The notes: generated from the sequence alone by a model not told the origin. DNA of 64,000 nt from Streptomyces sp. PR69 (GCF_026420845.1 NZ_JAOWCB010000002.1:1-64000); one strand, 5' to 3'; shown: positions 36,950 to 45,316, counted from the first letter of the stretch. Translations and numbers: made by a program.

Positions 36950-39063
36950 ATCGTGAGGGCGCGGCGGAGGCGGCTCCGGACGGCCTCAGGGTCCTCAAGC
37001 AGGTCCGCCAGGTCTTCCAGCGCCCGGGCTTCGTAGTGCGAGGCCCCGACCCGGTGCAGGTCGTCGGCGGCCCGGGCGAGGGCTGCCGCCGCCTCCGCGC
37101 GAGCACCGCTGCGGGCCAGGATCCGGCCGGTGTCGGCCAGAGACCGCGCCGCCATCCGCTCGTCGCCCAGGGCGAGGAACGTCTCCCGGGCCCGGTCGAG
37201 GGCGGTGAGCGCCGTGGTGTGGTCGCCGGCCGCGCTCTGCGCGCAGCCCAGGAAGTACCGGGCCAGCGCCTCGCCCCGCTCCTCCCCGGCCTCGGCGTTG
37301 AGAGCGAGCGACGTACGGTACGCGTCCACGGCACGGGCCGGGTCGTGCAGGTCCCAGTAACGGCCGAGGAACTCCTGCACCGAGGCCTGGAGGACCAGAT
37401 GGCCCGACTCCACGGCCAGCTGCTCGGCCACGTCCAGTTGCGCCTTCGCCTGTTCGTCCTGTCCCAGGTCGAGCAGCGGCCGGGACAGGAGGCTGCGCAG
37501 CCGGGCCTCGGCGGCCGGGTTGCCGTCGCGCCGGGCTGCTTCGGCGCCCAGTTCGAGCGACTCGCGCCAGTCGGCGAGGTGCCGGTGGTGGAGGAAGAGG
37601 ACGGTGAACGCTTCGGCCGTCTGCCATACAGGGCGGTCGAGGCCGAATCCGGACGCGGCCCGCAGCACGGCGAGGATGTTGGCCCGTTCGGCCTCCAGCC
37701 AGCTGATCGCGTCGCGGCCGGGGTCGGTCGCCATGGCGAACGGTCCATGGCCGGCGCCCGAGCCGGATGTGCCGGTCAGGCCGGCCGGTTCGGCGATCCG
37801 CAGACGGTCGGCCCGGACGGCGAGGTCCGCCGCTGCGGTCAGTGCGAGGTAGTGGCCGGTCACCCTGAGGACCGTCTCCCGTTCCGCACCGGGCGGATCG
37901 ACGGTACGAGCGGTGTCCCTGGCGTGCAGCCGGACCAGGCCGTGCAGTGCGTACCTGCGGTCATCCGTCACCGACAGCAGGCTGGCTGCTTCCAGTACGT
38001 CCAGCGCCTCTTGGGCCTGGGCCGTCGAGTGCAGTCCGGCGGCGACGGCGGCGACGGCGGTGTCGAAGCTCAGGCCGGGCACATGGCCGAGGACCCGGTA
38101 CATGCGGGCGGCGGCTTCGGGGAGGTCCCGGTAGGCCAGCTCAAGCGCTGCGGACACGGTGCGCTCCTCGTGGGCTGAGGACACGGCGATGCGGCTGAGG
38201 CGGCTCTGTTCGTCGGACAGCTCGGCGACCAGCGCGCCGATCGTGAGCCGACGGTGGGTCAGCAGCCGTGCGCCGCAGATGCGCAGGGCGACCGGCAGGC
38301 CGCCGCAGAGTTCGACCAGCCGGGCCGCGGCCTCCGGTTCATCCGCGGTCCGCCGGGGCCCGCAGAGGGCCGACAGCAGCTCCAGGGCGCTGTCGGCATC
38401 GAGGACGTCGAGCTGGAGCAGGGCCGCTCCGTCGAGGACGAGCTCGCCCAGCCGCCATGTGCTGGTCGCCAGCACCGCGCTGCCGGGCCCTTGCGGCAGG
38501 AGGGCGGTGACCTGGGCCGGGCGCGTCACATCGTCCAGCACCACCAGCATCCGGCGCTCGGCCGACAGATCGCGGTAGAGGGCCGTACGCTCGGCGAGGC
38601 CCGCGGGGAGGTACTGGTCCCGCACGCCCAGGGCACGCAGGCAGATGGCGAGCGCTTCGGAGACGTCCCCGCCTGCGCCCGCGCGAAGCCCGACGAAGTC
38701 GACGAAGATCTGCCCGCCGGGGAAGCGCCGCTGGTTGTTGTGGGCCCATTGGCAGGCGGCGGCCGTCTTGCCGATTCCGGGGAGCCCGCTGAAGACGCCG
38801 ATCGGGCAGCCGACGGGGTCGCCGTGCGCGAGTAAGTCGTCCAGCTCGGCGAGCACCTGCCTGCGGTCGACGAAGCCGCGCGGCGGTCTCGGGACCTGGT
38901 CGGGCCGCCGACCGCCCGGCAGCGCCTCCTGTCCCGCGTGATAGTTGAAGGTGATGCCGCCGTGGACGACGCCGGCCTGGACCAGCTGCCCCTCGACATT
39001 GCCGGGAAGGCTGTTTGTGGTCCCCCTCGGCACTGGGCGTTCAGACCCGTCCTGCGCGCTCAT
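36889..39063 (-). CDS. NLR-like NB-ARC NTPase with TPR repeats and N-terminal amyloid-type motif
   Basis: A 724-residue STAND NTPase. An N-terminal motif at residues 17-39 contains N17-S-L, G21, G25, LVQAG (27-31) and HGG (34-36). The NB-ARC domain follows with Walker A GLPGIGKT (93-100), Walker B RMLVVLDDV (171-179), ATSTWR sensor (199-204) and GLPVAL (255-260). A winged-helix region (about 310-400) and helical TPR-like repeats with the A-x-x-x-LG-x pattern (about 520-720) complete it. This is the architecture of plant and fungal NLR immune receptors and of bacterial relatives that sense invaders and trigger cell death. It is divergently transcribed from the small protein at 39263, which bears the same motif. 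The sensed signal is unknown. Confidence 0.85.
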   Translation of the reverse strand: MSAQDGSERPVPRGTTNSLPGNVEGQLVQAGVVHGGITFNYHAGQEALPGGRRPDQVPRPPRGFVDRRQVLAELDDLLAHGDPVGCPIGVFSGLPGIGKTAAACQWAHNNQRRFPGGQIFVDFVGLRAGAGGDVSEALAICLRALGVRDQYLPAGLAERTALYRDLSAERRMLVVLDDVTRPAQVTALLPQGPGSAVLATSTWRLGELVLDGAALLQLDVLDADSALELLSALCGPRRTADEPEAAARLVELCGGLPVALRICGARLLTHRRLTIGALVAELSDEQSRLSRIAVSSAHEERTVSAALELAYRDLPEAAARMYRVLGHVPGLSFDTAVAAVAAGLHSTAQAQEALDVLEAASLLSVTDDRRYALHGLVRLHARDTARTVDPPGAERETVLRVTGHYLALTAAADLAVRADRLRIAEPAGLTGTSGSGAGHGPFAMATDPGRDAISWLEAERANILAVLRAASGFGLDRPVWQTAEAFTVLFLHHRHLADWRESLELGAEAARRDGNPAAEARLRSLLSRPLLDLGQDEQAKAQLDVAEQLAVESGHLVLQASVQEFLGRYWDLHDPARAVDAYRTSLALNAEAGEERGEALARYFLGCAQSAAGDHTTALTALDRARETFLALGDERMAARSLADTGRILARSGARAEAAAALARAADDLHRVGASHYEARALEDLADLLEDPEAVRSRLRRALTIYEEGGSPRAAAVLNRLTAG

Positions 39064-39262
39064 GAACCACCGCCTCCCGGGATCTCCAGCCCATGGTCAC
39101 CGTACTGGAACTCCGGGCGTGGAGGGAGGCGTTCCGCGGCCGCCGCGATCAGGGATGCTTCGCCCGTCTGCAAAGCCGCCCTCTGTATGGCCGGCCTCTG
39201 TATGGCCGGCCTGCGGCAGGCCTAAGGTGGGACGATCCGACGCCGATCGAGGGAGTCCCAGC

Positions 39263-39736
39263 ATGGACCCGATCACCGCAGCGGCCCTCGCCGCGCTGGC
39301 GGGCAGTCTCGGCAGCGAAGCCGGACGCCAGGCATGGCAAGGGCTCACCGCACTGGTGCGCCGCCCTTTCGGGCGGGGCGCGGCACAGGGAGCGGAGGAC
39401 GAAGGGACACCCCGGGTCAGCTCCGGCGAGCTGGAAGTCGCCGCGCTGGAGGGCGACCCCGCCGACCCGATGCGCGCACAGGCGCTGGCCACGGCCCTGG
39501 GCGTACGGGCGGCCCTGGACGGGGAGTTCCGCGTCCTGCTCGATGAGTGGTGGCAGCGGACGCAGGATGGCTCCAGGGGCGGCGATGTGGTCAACAGCAT
39601 CACCGGCGGCACCCAGAACGGCCCGGTGCTCCAGGGCCGGGACTTCTCAGGCCTCACCTTCGACATGACGCGCGCCGCCGACATGACGCGCGCCGCGGAC
39701 ATCACACGCGCCGCGGAGACCCCGGACAGGGAGTGA
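39263..39736 (+). CDS. small helical protein with amyloid-type motif, candidate cell-death effector
   Basis: ATG 39263, with GGGAG upstream at 39251-39255, gives 157 residues. The N-terminal 35 residues form an Ala-rich, possibly membrane-active helix (DPITAAALAALAGSLGSEAG). Two further helices end at residue about 100 (EFRVLLDEWWQRT). Residues 111-133 (N111-S-I, G115, G120, PVLQGRD at 121-127, G130) align without gaps to residues 17-39 of the divergent NLR. A short MTRAAD/ITRAAE triplet repeat closes the protein. Proteins pairing an N-terminal helical death domain with a C-terminal amyloid motif, encoded beside NLRs with the matching motif, are described in multicellular bacteria. The effector role here is inference from that precedent. 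Confidence 0.7.
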   Translation: MDPITAAALAALAGSLGSEAGRQAWQGLTALVRRPFGRGAAQGAEDEGTPRVSSGELEVAALEGDPADPMRAQALATALGVRAALDGEFRVLLDEWWQRTQDGSRGGDVVNSITGGTQNGPVLQGRDFSGLTFDMTRAADMTRAADITRAAETPDRE

Positions 39737-39796
39737 TCGGCCGGGGCGCACCGGCTTGCCGCACATCCCGTCGCGAAGGTGCACCGCCCCTGAAGG

Positions 39797-40459
39797 TCAG
39801 CAGCAGTCGCATCCGGCTGCCGCTGGAACCGCGCAGCAGCCCTTGCCGCGCCAGGCGTCGCGGCCTTCCTTCAGGGCGATCGCGGCGATGGCGAGGGCGG
39901 CGATCGGGTCGGCCCAGGACCAGCCGAGGGTGGCGTTGGCGACCAGGCCAAGCAGGAGGACCGCCGAGAGGTAGGTGCACAGCAGGGTCTGTTTGGAGTC
40001 GGCGACCGCGCTGGCCGAACCCAGGGCGCGGCCCGCTCGGCGCTGGGCGGCGGACAGGAAGGGCATGATCACGAGCGAGAGGGCGGCCAGCGCGATGCCG
40101 GGGATGGAGCGGTCGGCCTCGGCTGCGCCGGTCAGCGCGCGGACGGCGTCGAACGACACATAGGCGGCGAGCGCGAAGAACGACACGGCGATGACGCGGA
40201 GCGTGCGCTTCTCGCGGGCTTCGCGGACCGCGTGGTCGCGGGCGGAGAACTGCCAGACGACGGCCGCCCCGGAGGAGACCTCGACGACGGAGTCGAGCCC
40301 GAAGCCGATCAGGGCGGCGGAGGAGGCGAGGGCGCCCGCGGTGAGGGCGACGGCGGCCTCGACGACGTTGTACGCGATCGTGGCGGCGGCCAGGATGCGT
40401 ATCCGGCGGGTCAGCGCGTCCCGGCGGTCGAGGCCGGGCCCCAGGGGTGTGGCGACCAT
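39797..40459 (-). CDS. cation diffusion facilitator-type transporter
   Basis: A 220-residue membrane protein with about six hydrophobic segments, consistent with a compact CDF-family cation exporter. Acidic transmembrane positions are present: VVEAAVALTAG and GFGLDSVVE in the first half, and WADPIAALAIAAIALKEG near the end, with the Asp residues typical of the CDF metal site. The C-terminus ends in a Cys-rich tail (GKGCC...GCDCC) that could bind thiophilic metal. The start overlaps the stop of the ArsR-type regulator by one base (TGATG), so the two form an operon. Likely substrates are divalent metals such as Cd, Zn or Pb, judged from the regulator, not from the transporter itself. Confidence 0.8.
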   Translation of the reverse strand: MVATPLGPGLDRRDALTRRIRILAAATIAYNVVEAAVALTAGALASSAALIGFGLDSVVEVSSGAAVVWQFSARDHAVREAREKRTLRVIAVSFFALAAYVSFDAVRALTGAAEADRSIPGIALAALSLVIMPFLSAAQRRAGRALGSASAVADSKQTLLCTYLSAVLLLGLVANATLGWSWADPIAALAIAAIALKEGRDAWRGKGCCAVPAAAGCDCC

Positions 40460-40797
40460 CAGCAGCAGTCCTTCTCCGCCGCGTCCTTGCAGGTCGCACG
40501 GTCGGTCTCGACGGCGACCACGGCGGTGCGCAGATCGTCGAGGGCGTGGCCGAGGCGTTCGTCGGCCAGTTCGTAGCGGGTCCGGCGGCCGACGGGGACG
40601 GCGACGACCAGTCCGCAGTCGCGCAGACAGGCCAGATGGTTGGAGAGCCGGGTGCGGGAGATCCCCAGGCGGTCGGCCAGATCGGCCGGATGGGCCGGCG
40701 CCTCGCGCAGTGCGAGCAACAGCCGGCAGCGGATCGGGTCGGCGAGCGCGCGGCCGAATCGGGCCAGCACCTCGATGTCAGGGGCGATGGTCAGCAC
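40459..40797 (-). CDS. ArsR-family metal sensor, CmtR-like
   Basis: GTG 40797 gives a 112-residue protein beginning MLTIAPDIEVLARFGRALADP, the canonical start for this family; a longer frame to 40962 is not conserved-looking. The winged helix includes DLADRLGISRTRLSNHLACL as recognition region. The two Cys of HLACLRDCGL are spaced as in mycobacterial CmtR (Cys57 and Cys61), and a Cys-containing tail (ATCKDAAEKDCC) parallels the third CmtR ligand. CmtR is a Cd/Pb-responsive repressor. This protein therefore probably represses its own operon with the downstream transporter until metal binds. Confidence 0.85.
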   Translation of the reverse strand: MLTIAPDIEVLARFGRALADPIRCRLLLALREAPAHPADLADRLGISRTRLSNHLACLRDCGLVVAVPVGRRTRYELADERLGHALDDLRTAVVAVETDRATCKDAAEKDCC

Positions 40798-40804
40798 CCC
40801 CCAG

Positions 40805-40840
40805 ACAGTACACGGAATCATGAATTCACGAAATCCTGTA
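40805..40840. promoter_or_regulatory. AT-rich patch upstream of the ArsR gene, candidate operator
   Basis: Just upstream of the regulator start the DNA is unusually AT-rich for this genome and contains the palindrome TGAATTCA (40821-40828) within GGAATCATGAATTCACG. Self-regulating ArsR repressors bind such dyads over their own promoter. The remaining 280 bp up to nhaA (40841-41118) contain no gene that I can support; the nhaA promoter should be there. Confidence 0.4.
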
Positions 40841-41118
40841 TGAGCGACCAGGGCGCGGCCGGTACCGGTCGGTACCGGCTTTGGAGTCCAGACGGGCGAC
40901 AGGCCGCGGACATGGGGTGGATCAGGCGGGCCCGCGCGGGTACGGTCCAGATCCAGGCACACCGAACGTCACCAGGGCCACTCACGGCACATGGAGCCGG
41001 GAGCAGTGCGTCGACAGGCGTCCACGCGTCGGGGAGCCGCCATGCGTGCACACGATCTCGCCCAGCCGTACGCCGACGGGGCCAGGCGCCCGGCATACCG
41101 CAGTCGCGCGAGGCGGCG

Positions 41119-42429
41119 ATGAGCCGGGCGAACGGTTCGAGGGGGCTGTTCCTCCGCCGGCCCGAGCAGGCGGAGCGGATGCTCCTGGCCGACGTCCTGC
41201 GCACCGAGACGTTCGGCGGCATGCTGCTGCTTGCGGCCGCGGCAGCCGCGCTGATCTGGGCCAACTCCCCGGCCAGTGCCGCGTACGAGACCGTGCGCGA
41301 CGCCCACTTCGGAATACCGGCCCTGGGGCTCGATCTGTCGGTCGCGCACTGGGCCTCGGACGGTCTGCTCACCATCTTCTTCTTCGTCGCGGGCGCGGAG
41401 CTGAAGCGCGAGCTGGTGACCGGCGATCTCAGCCGCCCGGCCACGGCCGTGCTGCCGGTCGTCGCCGCGGTGTGCGGGATGGCGGTCCCGGCCCTGGTGT
41501 ACGGGCTGGTCTCCGTGCCGGCGGGCGGCACCTGGGCCGGCTGGGCCGTGCCGATGGCGACCGACATCGCCTTCGCCCTCGGCGTGCTGGCGGTGATCGA
41601 CACCCATCTGCCCTCGGCGCTGCGCGCCTTCCTCCTCACGCTCGCCGTGGTCGACGATCTGGGCGCGATCATCATCATCGCCCTGTTCTTCACCGCGAGC
41701 ATCGACCTCGCGGCGCTCGCCGGGGCCGCGGCCGGGCTCGGGCTGTTCTACTGGCTGCACCACCGCCGGAGGGTCCACGGCTGGTACTGGTATGTGCCGC
41801 TGGCGCTCGTCACCTGGGCGCTGATGTACGCCAGCGGGGTCCATGCCACCGTCGCGGGCGTCGCGATGGGGCTGATGCTCCGGGTGAGCACCCGGAGCCC
41901 CGTTCCCGGTGACGGGGGGCCGGAGCGCGGCACGGCCGAACACATCGAGCGTCTGGTGCGGCCGGTCTCCGCCGGGCTGGCGGTTCCGGTGTTCGCCCTG
42001 TTCTCGGCGGGGGTGCCGATCTCTGGCGAGAGCCTGTGGAATGTCGTCAGCAGTCCGGAGCCGCTGGGTGTGACGATCGGCCTGGCCGTCGGCAAGACGC
42101 TCGGCATCTTCATCGGCGCGTATCTGGCCGTGCGGTTCAGCCGTGCCCGCCTCAACCCGGATCTGGAGTGGGAGGACGTCTTCGCCATCTCCGTACTGGC
42201 GGGCATCGGCTTCACCGTCTCCCTGCTCATCGCCGAGCTGGCGTACCCCGGCCCCGGCGAGGTCGAGCCGATCAAGTCCGCCGTCCTGCTGGGCTCGGTC
42301 GCCGCCGCGGTGGCCGCGAGCGTGCTGCTCAAGCTCCGGAACGCCAAGTACCGGCGGCTGTACGTGGAGGAGACGACGGCGGGCGGCCAAGGGGACGGCG
42401 ACGAGGAGGAGGACGGGCCGCAGTCGTAG
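41119..42429 (+). CDS. nhaA: Na+/H+ antiporter NhaA
   Basis: A 436-residue protein from ATG 41119 (MSRANGSRGLFLRRPEQAER), with GAGG a few bases upstream. NhaA hallmarks are plain: FFFVAGAELKRELVTGDL, AVPMATDIAFALGVL, and the paired aspartates of LAVVDDLGAIIIIALFF that bind Na+ and H+. GVHATVAGVAMGLMLR and ISVLAGIGFTVSLLIAELAYP are also present. About twelve transmembrane helices are expected. The C-terminal tail is acidic (GDGDEEEDGPQS). It exchanges cytoplasmic Na+ for external protons to manage salt and alkaline stress. It reads in the same direction as the thermonuclease gene 45 bp downstream, but joint transcription is not certain. Confidence 0.93.
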   Translation: MSRANGSRGLFLRRPEQAERMLLADVLRTETFGGMLLLAAAAAALIWANSPASAAYETVRDAHFGIPALGLDLSVAHWASDGLLTIFFFVAGAELKRELVTGDLSRPATAVLPVVAAVCGMAVPALVYGLVSVPAGGTWAGWAVPMATDIAFALGVLAVIDTHLPSALRAFLLTLAVVDDLGAIIIIALFFTASIDLAALAGAAAGLGLFYWLHHRRRVHGWYWYVPLALVTWALMYASGVHATVAGVAMGLMLRVSTRSPVPGDGGPERGTAEHIERLVRPVSAGLAVPVFALFSAGVPISGESLWNVVSSPEPLGVTIGLAVGKTLGIFIGAYLAVRFSRARLNPDLEWEDVFAISVLAGIGFTVSLLIAELAYPGPGEVEPIKSAVLLGSVAAAVAASVLLKLRNAKYRRLYVEETTAGGQGDGDEEEDGPQS

Positions 42430-42474
42430 GATGGGCTGTGCAGGCAGATCGTCCCTGATGGCAGGGCGCGCGTC

Positions 42475-43446
42475 ATGGGCCCTTCATCCCGTCCCGACCC
42501 GGAAGCCTGGCGGCGCAGCCAACCGCAGTCGCCTGAGCCGGGGGAGCCCCGGCGGTTCAGGCACCCGCTGCTGCTGGCCATCATCGCCGGGCTCGTCGCC
42601 GTGCTGGCGCTCGGAGGGCTGGGAGCCCTCCTGGGCGGAGGTGACGACTCCGGCTCCGGAACGGAGAACGTCAGGCAGGAGGAGCCCGCCGTCGAGCCGG
42701 CGGAGCCTGTCGAGGAGCCGCCCGCCGAAGAACAGCAGCCCGCCGAGGACCGCGCACCGGCGGGACCCGTCGTCGTGCGGATCATCGACGGCGACACGGT
42801 CGACCTCCGCGGAACCGGCGACATCCTCCCGGAGGACGAGACCTCGCGGGTGCGCCTCGCCTCCATCGACGCGCCGGAGAAGGACGCCTGCTTCGGCGAC
42901 GAGGCGACCGACCGCATCGCCGAGCTGCTGCCGGTCGGCGAGACCGTCCGCATCGAGCAGGACATCGAGCTCAAGGACCCGTACGACCGCTATGTGCTGT
43001 ACGTGTGGAACGAACAGGACGAGTTCGTCAACGAATCCCTGGTTCGCAGCGGGCATGCCGAGGCCGTCCGCTATCCGCCCAACGACAAGCACTGGGTCAA
43101 GATCTCCGACGCCGGTGACGCAGCGCGCGCCGCGGAGGCCGGTCTCTGGTCGGCCTGCCCCGCCGCACCGCCGAAGCCGCCGCCGGAACCGGCTCCCGTG
43201 CCTGAGCCACCACCTCCCCCGGAACCGGCTCCCGTGCCTGAGCCACCACCTCCCCCGGAACCGGCTCCCGTGCCTGAGCCTGAGCCCGAGCCGCCGGCGA
43301 CCTCGAATCCCGGCGGGCTGCCGCCGGGGCCGCCCCCGGGTCCCGATCTGGACTGCGCCGATCTCCCGGGGCCGGTATGGGTCGGGTCGAATGACCCGCA
43401 CGGACTCGACCGTGACAACGACGGGATCGGCTGCGAGGCGAACTGA
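42475..43446 (+). CDS. membrane-anchored thermonuclease (SNase-like) with excalibur domain
   Basis: A 323-residue protein. A single hydrophobic segment at about 31-53 anchors it, leaving the rest outside the cell. A Glu/Pro-rich spacer leads to an SNase domain starting at IDGDTVDL (104-111), with the catalytic set Arg in SRVRLASIDAPEKD, Glu135, and Arg172 in PYDRYVLYVW. A Pro-rich linker with three PEPAPVPEPPPPP-type repeats (about 237-280) precedes a C-terminal excalibur calcium-binding motif, DRDNDGIGCE (312-321). It should cut nucleic acid at the cell surface in a Ca2+-dependent way. The repeat DNA (about 36-39 bp units, 43185-43285) may vary in copy number between strains. Confidence 0.85.
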   Translation: MGPSSRPDPEAWRRSQPQSPEPGEPRRFRHPLLLAIIAGLVAVLALGGLGALLGGGDDSGSGTENVRQEEPAVEPAEPVEEPPAEEQQPAEDRAPAGPVVVRIIDGDTVDLRGTGDILPEDETSRVRLASIDAPEKDACFGDEATDRIAELLPVGETVRIEQDIELKDPYDRYVLYVWNEQDEFVNESLVRSGHAEAVRYPPNDKHWVKISDAGDAARAAEAGLWSACPAAPPKPPPEPAPVPEPPPPPEPAPVPEPPPPPEPAPVPEPEPEPPATSNPGGLPPGPPPGPDLDCADLPGPVWVGSNDPHGLDRDNDGIGCEAN

Positions 43447-43476
43447 CGCCGTACGCCGTACGCCGCGCGCGCTGGT

Positions 43477-43992
43477 TCACTCGTTCTGCGGCAGCGCGCC
43501 GCGGCGGGCGGCGAGGCGCGTGCGGTAGTAGCGGGTCAGGGTGGTGGCCGCCGCGGTGAGGAAAACCAGGTTGTAGACGATGTTCAGGAGGGCGACCAGC
43601 CGCGCCGACTGACTCTCGGGGGAGATATCTCCGTAGCCCACCGTGGCCAGGGTGACGACTGTGAAATAGAGGGCGTCCAGGCGGGTGCCAAGGCCCGGAA
43701 GCGCGTGGGGGTCGTCGGCCAAGGCGTGGTAGGCGGTTGCGAAGACCAGGACCGTCAGAACCATCAGTGCCGGGATGGCGATGCCGGGGTGGGTGGCGCC
43801 CGTGCGCTGCAGGTGGATGTCGCGGATGTGGGCGGTCAGCAGGACGGCGACCAGGGTCAGCGACAGCGCGAACAGCGTCCAGCTGAGCGCCGGGCGGCGC
43901 GGGCCGAGGCCGTCGAAGGGCATGGTGAAGTACAGCACCAGCAGCACCGCCGGCGAGGCGGCGATCAGACGCTCGCGGGTCACGCCGCGCAC
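43477..43992 (-). CDS. two-pore-type potassium channel family protein
   Basis: A 171-residue membrane protein with about four hydrophobic segments. The pore loop contains the K+ selectivity filter TVGYGD (117-122), preceded by LDALYFTVVTLA, and the last helix VALLNIVYNLVFLTAAATTL follows. Two extra N-terminal helices precede the pore. There is no cytoplasmic RCK/TrkA domain, so gating is not obvious. It converges on the thermonuclease gene with 30 bp between stops. Upstream lies a 21-bp tandem repeat separating it from the amidohydrolase gene. Confidence 0.88.
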   Translation of the reverse strand: MRGVTRERLIAASPAVLLVLYFTMPFDGLGPRRPALSWTLFALSLTLVAVLLTAHIRDIHLQRTGATHPGIAIPALMVLTVLVFATAYHALADDPHALPGLGTRLDALYFTVVTLATVGYGDISPESQSARLVALLNIVYNLVFLTAAATTLTRYYRTRLAARRGALPQNE

Positions 43993-44000
43993 GGCGGCGC

Positions 44001-44085
44001 CTCAGCCGGGTACGGAGACGACCCGGCCGGGTACGGAGGCGGCCCAGCCGGGCACAGAGACGGCCCAGCCGGGCACAGAGACGGC
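44001..44085. repeat. 21-bp tandem repeat, about four copies
   Basis: Units of the form CCCAGCCGGGCACAGAGACGG repeat four times. The first two copies are diverged (GGTACGGAG in place of GGCACAGAG) and the last two are identical. The array lies between the K+ channel start and the amidohydrolase stop, in non-coding DNA on both strands. Confidence 0.9.
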
Positions 44086-44089
44086 CCGA

Positions 44090-45316
44090 TCATGACGGGG
44101 CCAGCCAGGTCAGCGCCGCCGTCGTCAGCGCCTCGACGCCCGTGGTGAGCGTGGGCTCGACGACCGGCGCGAAGCGCGACGAGTGGTTGGCCGGGACATC
44201 GCGGTCCGTCGTGCCCTCCGCGGCCGCCCTGCGGTACGCCTCCGGGTCCGTGCCGCCGATGAACCAGTAGCAGACCGGCGCGGCGAGGGCCGTGCCCAGC
44301 ACGCCGCAGTCCTCGCTGCCCGTCGCCGGGCCGGGGTCAAAGACGCTCAGCTCGCCGAAGTGGCGGCGGAACGCCCCCGCCGTCCGCTCCGTCGCCTGCT
44401 CGTCGTTCACCAGCGCCGGAAAGCTCTGCAGGAGTGTGACCAGCGGCTCGCGGTCCGCGCCGGACGCCGCCGCCTCGGCCCGTGCGATGCGTTCCACGGC
44501 GGCGAGCACCCGCTCGCGCACCTGCGCCGTAAAGGTGCGGATGCTGAGCTTCAGCTCTGCCTCGTCCGGGATCACATTGGCCCGCACGCCCGCGTTGATC
44601 GCGCCGACCGTGAGGACCGCCGTGTCCCCTCCCGCGATCTCCCGCGACACCACCGTCTGCAGCCGCATCACGGTCGCCGCCGCCAGCACCACGGGGTCAA
44701 CCGACGCCTCGGGGCGCGAACCGTGCGCGCCCCGCCCGTACAGGGTGATCTTCACAATGTCCTCGGCGGCGAGGGTCGGCCCCGCGTGGCAGCCGACGGT
44801 GCCCGCCGGAAACGGCGCCACATGCTGCGCGAGCACGATGTCCGGGGTCTCCGTGGTCCCGGCCAGCAGCCCGTCGTCGATCACCGCCTGGGCTCCCCCG
44901 CCCACCTCCTCCCCGGGCTGGAAGACGGCCGTGACCCTGCCCGACCAGCCGTCGCGGGTGCCTGCGAGCAGCTCAAGCGCGCCCAGCAGGCACACCACGT
45001 GCACATCGTGGCCGCACGCGTGCATCACGCCCGCCGTCTCACTGGCGTACGGCAGCTCGGTCCGCTCCTGGACCGGGAGCGCGTCGATGTCGGCGCGCAG
45101 CAGGATGTGCGGCCCGTCGCCGTTCGCCAGCTCTCCCACCACCCCTGTACCGCCGACCCCGGTGGTCACCCGTACCCCGTCCAGCCGTGCCAGCCGCTCC
45201 GCGACGACCGAGGCGGTTCGCGTCTCCTCGAAGGACAGCTCTGGGTGGGCGTGCAGATCCCGGTAGAGGGTCGCGAGGCTGTCCCTCAGGGCGGCGGACA
45301 CGGCGGGAGTGCGCAT
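44090..45316 (-). CDS. M20 family amidohydrolase / peptidase
   Basis: A 408-residue enzyme of the M20D amidohydrolase group (hippurate, N-acyl amino acid or IAA-amino acid hydrolases). Family features include LHAHPELSFEE near the N-terminus, ADIDALPVQE, MHACGHDVHVVCLLGA (metal-binding Cys-Gly-His), FQPGEEVGGGAQAVIDDG (catalytic Glu and metal Glu), and the dimerisation domain from about residue 185 (GRGAHGSRPEASVDPV). The final metal His lies in the C-terminal VPANHSSRFAP. It is cytoplasmic with no signal peptide. The acyl substrate cannot be told from sequence. The gene appears monocistronic; a regulator gene is divergent at 45487. Confidence 0.9.
   Translation of the reverse strand: MRTPAVSAALRDSLATLYRDLHAHPELSFEETRTASVVAERLARLDGVRVTTGVGGTGVVGELANGDGPHILLRADIDALPVQERTELPYASETAGVMHACGHDVHVVCLLGALELLAGTRDGWSGRVTAVFQPGEEVGGGAQAVIDDGLLAGTTETPDIVLAQHVAPFPAGTVGCHAGPTLAAEDIVKITLYGRGAHGSRPEASVDPVVLAAATVMRLQTVVSREIAGGDTAVLTVGAINAGVRANVIPDEAELKLSIRTFTAQVRERVLAAVERIARAEAAASGADREPLVTLLQSFPALVNDEQATERTAGAFRRHFGELSVFDPGPATGSEDCGVLGTALAAPVCYWFIGGTDPEAYRRAAAEGTTDRDVPANHSSRFAPVVEPTLTTGVEALTTAALTWLAPS

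Noticed and set aside
40459..40962. Longer 167-residue form of the ArsR regulator
   Set aside because: The extra N-terminus is Pro/Arg-rich and crosses the likely promoter and AT-rich operator. The family start MLTIA fits GTG 40797.
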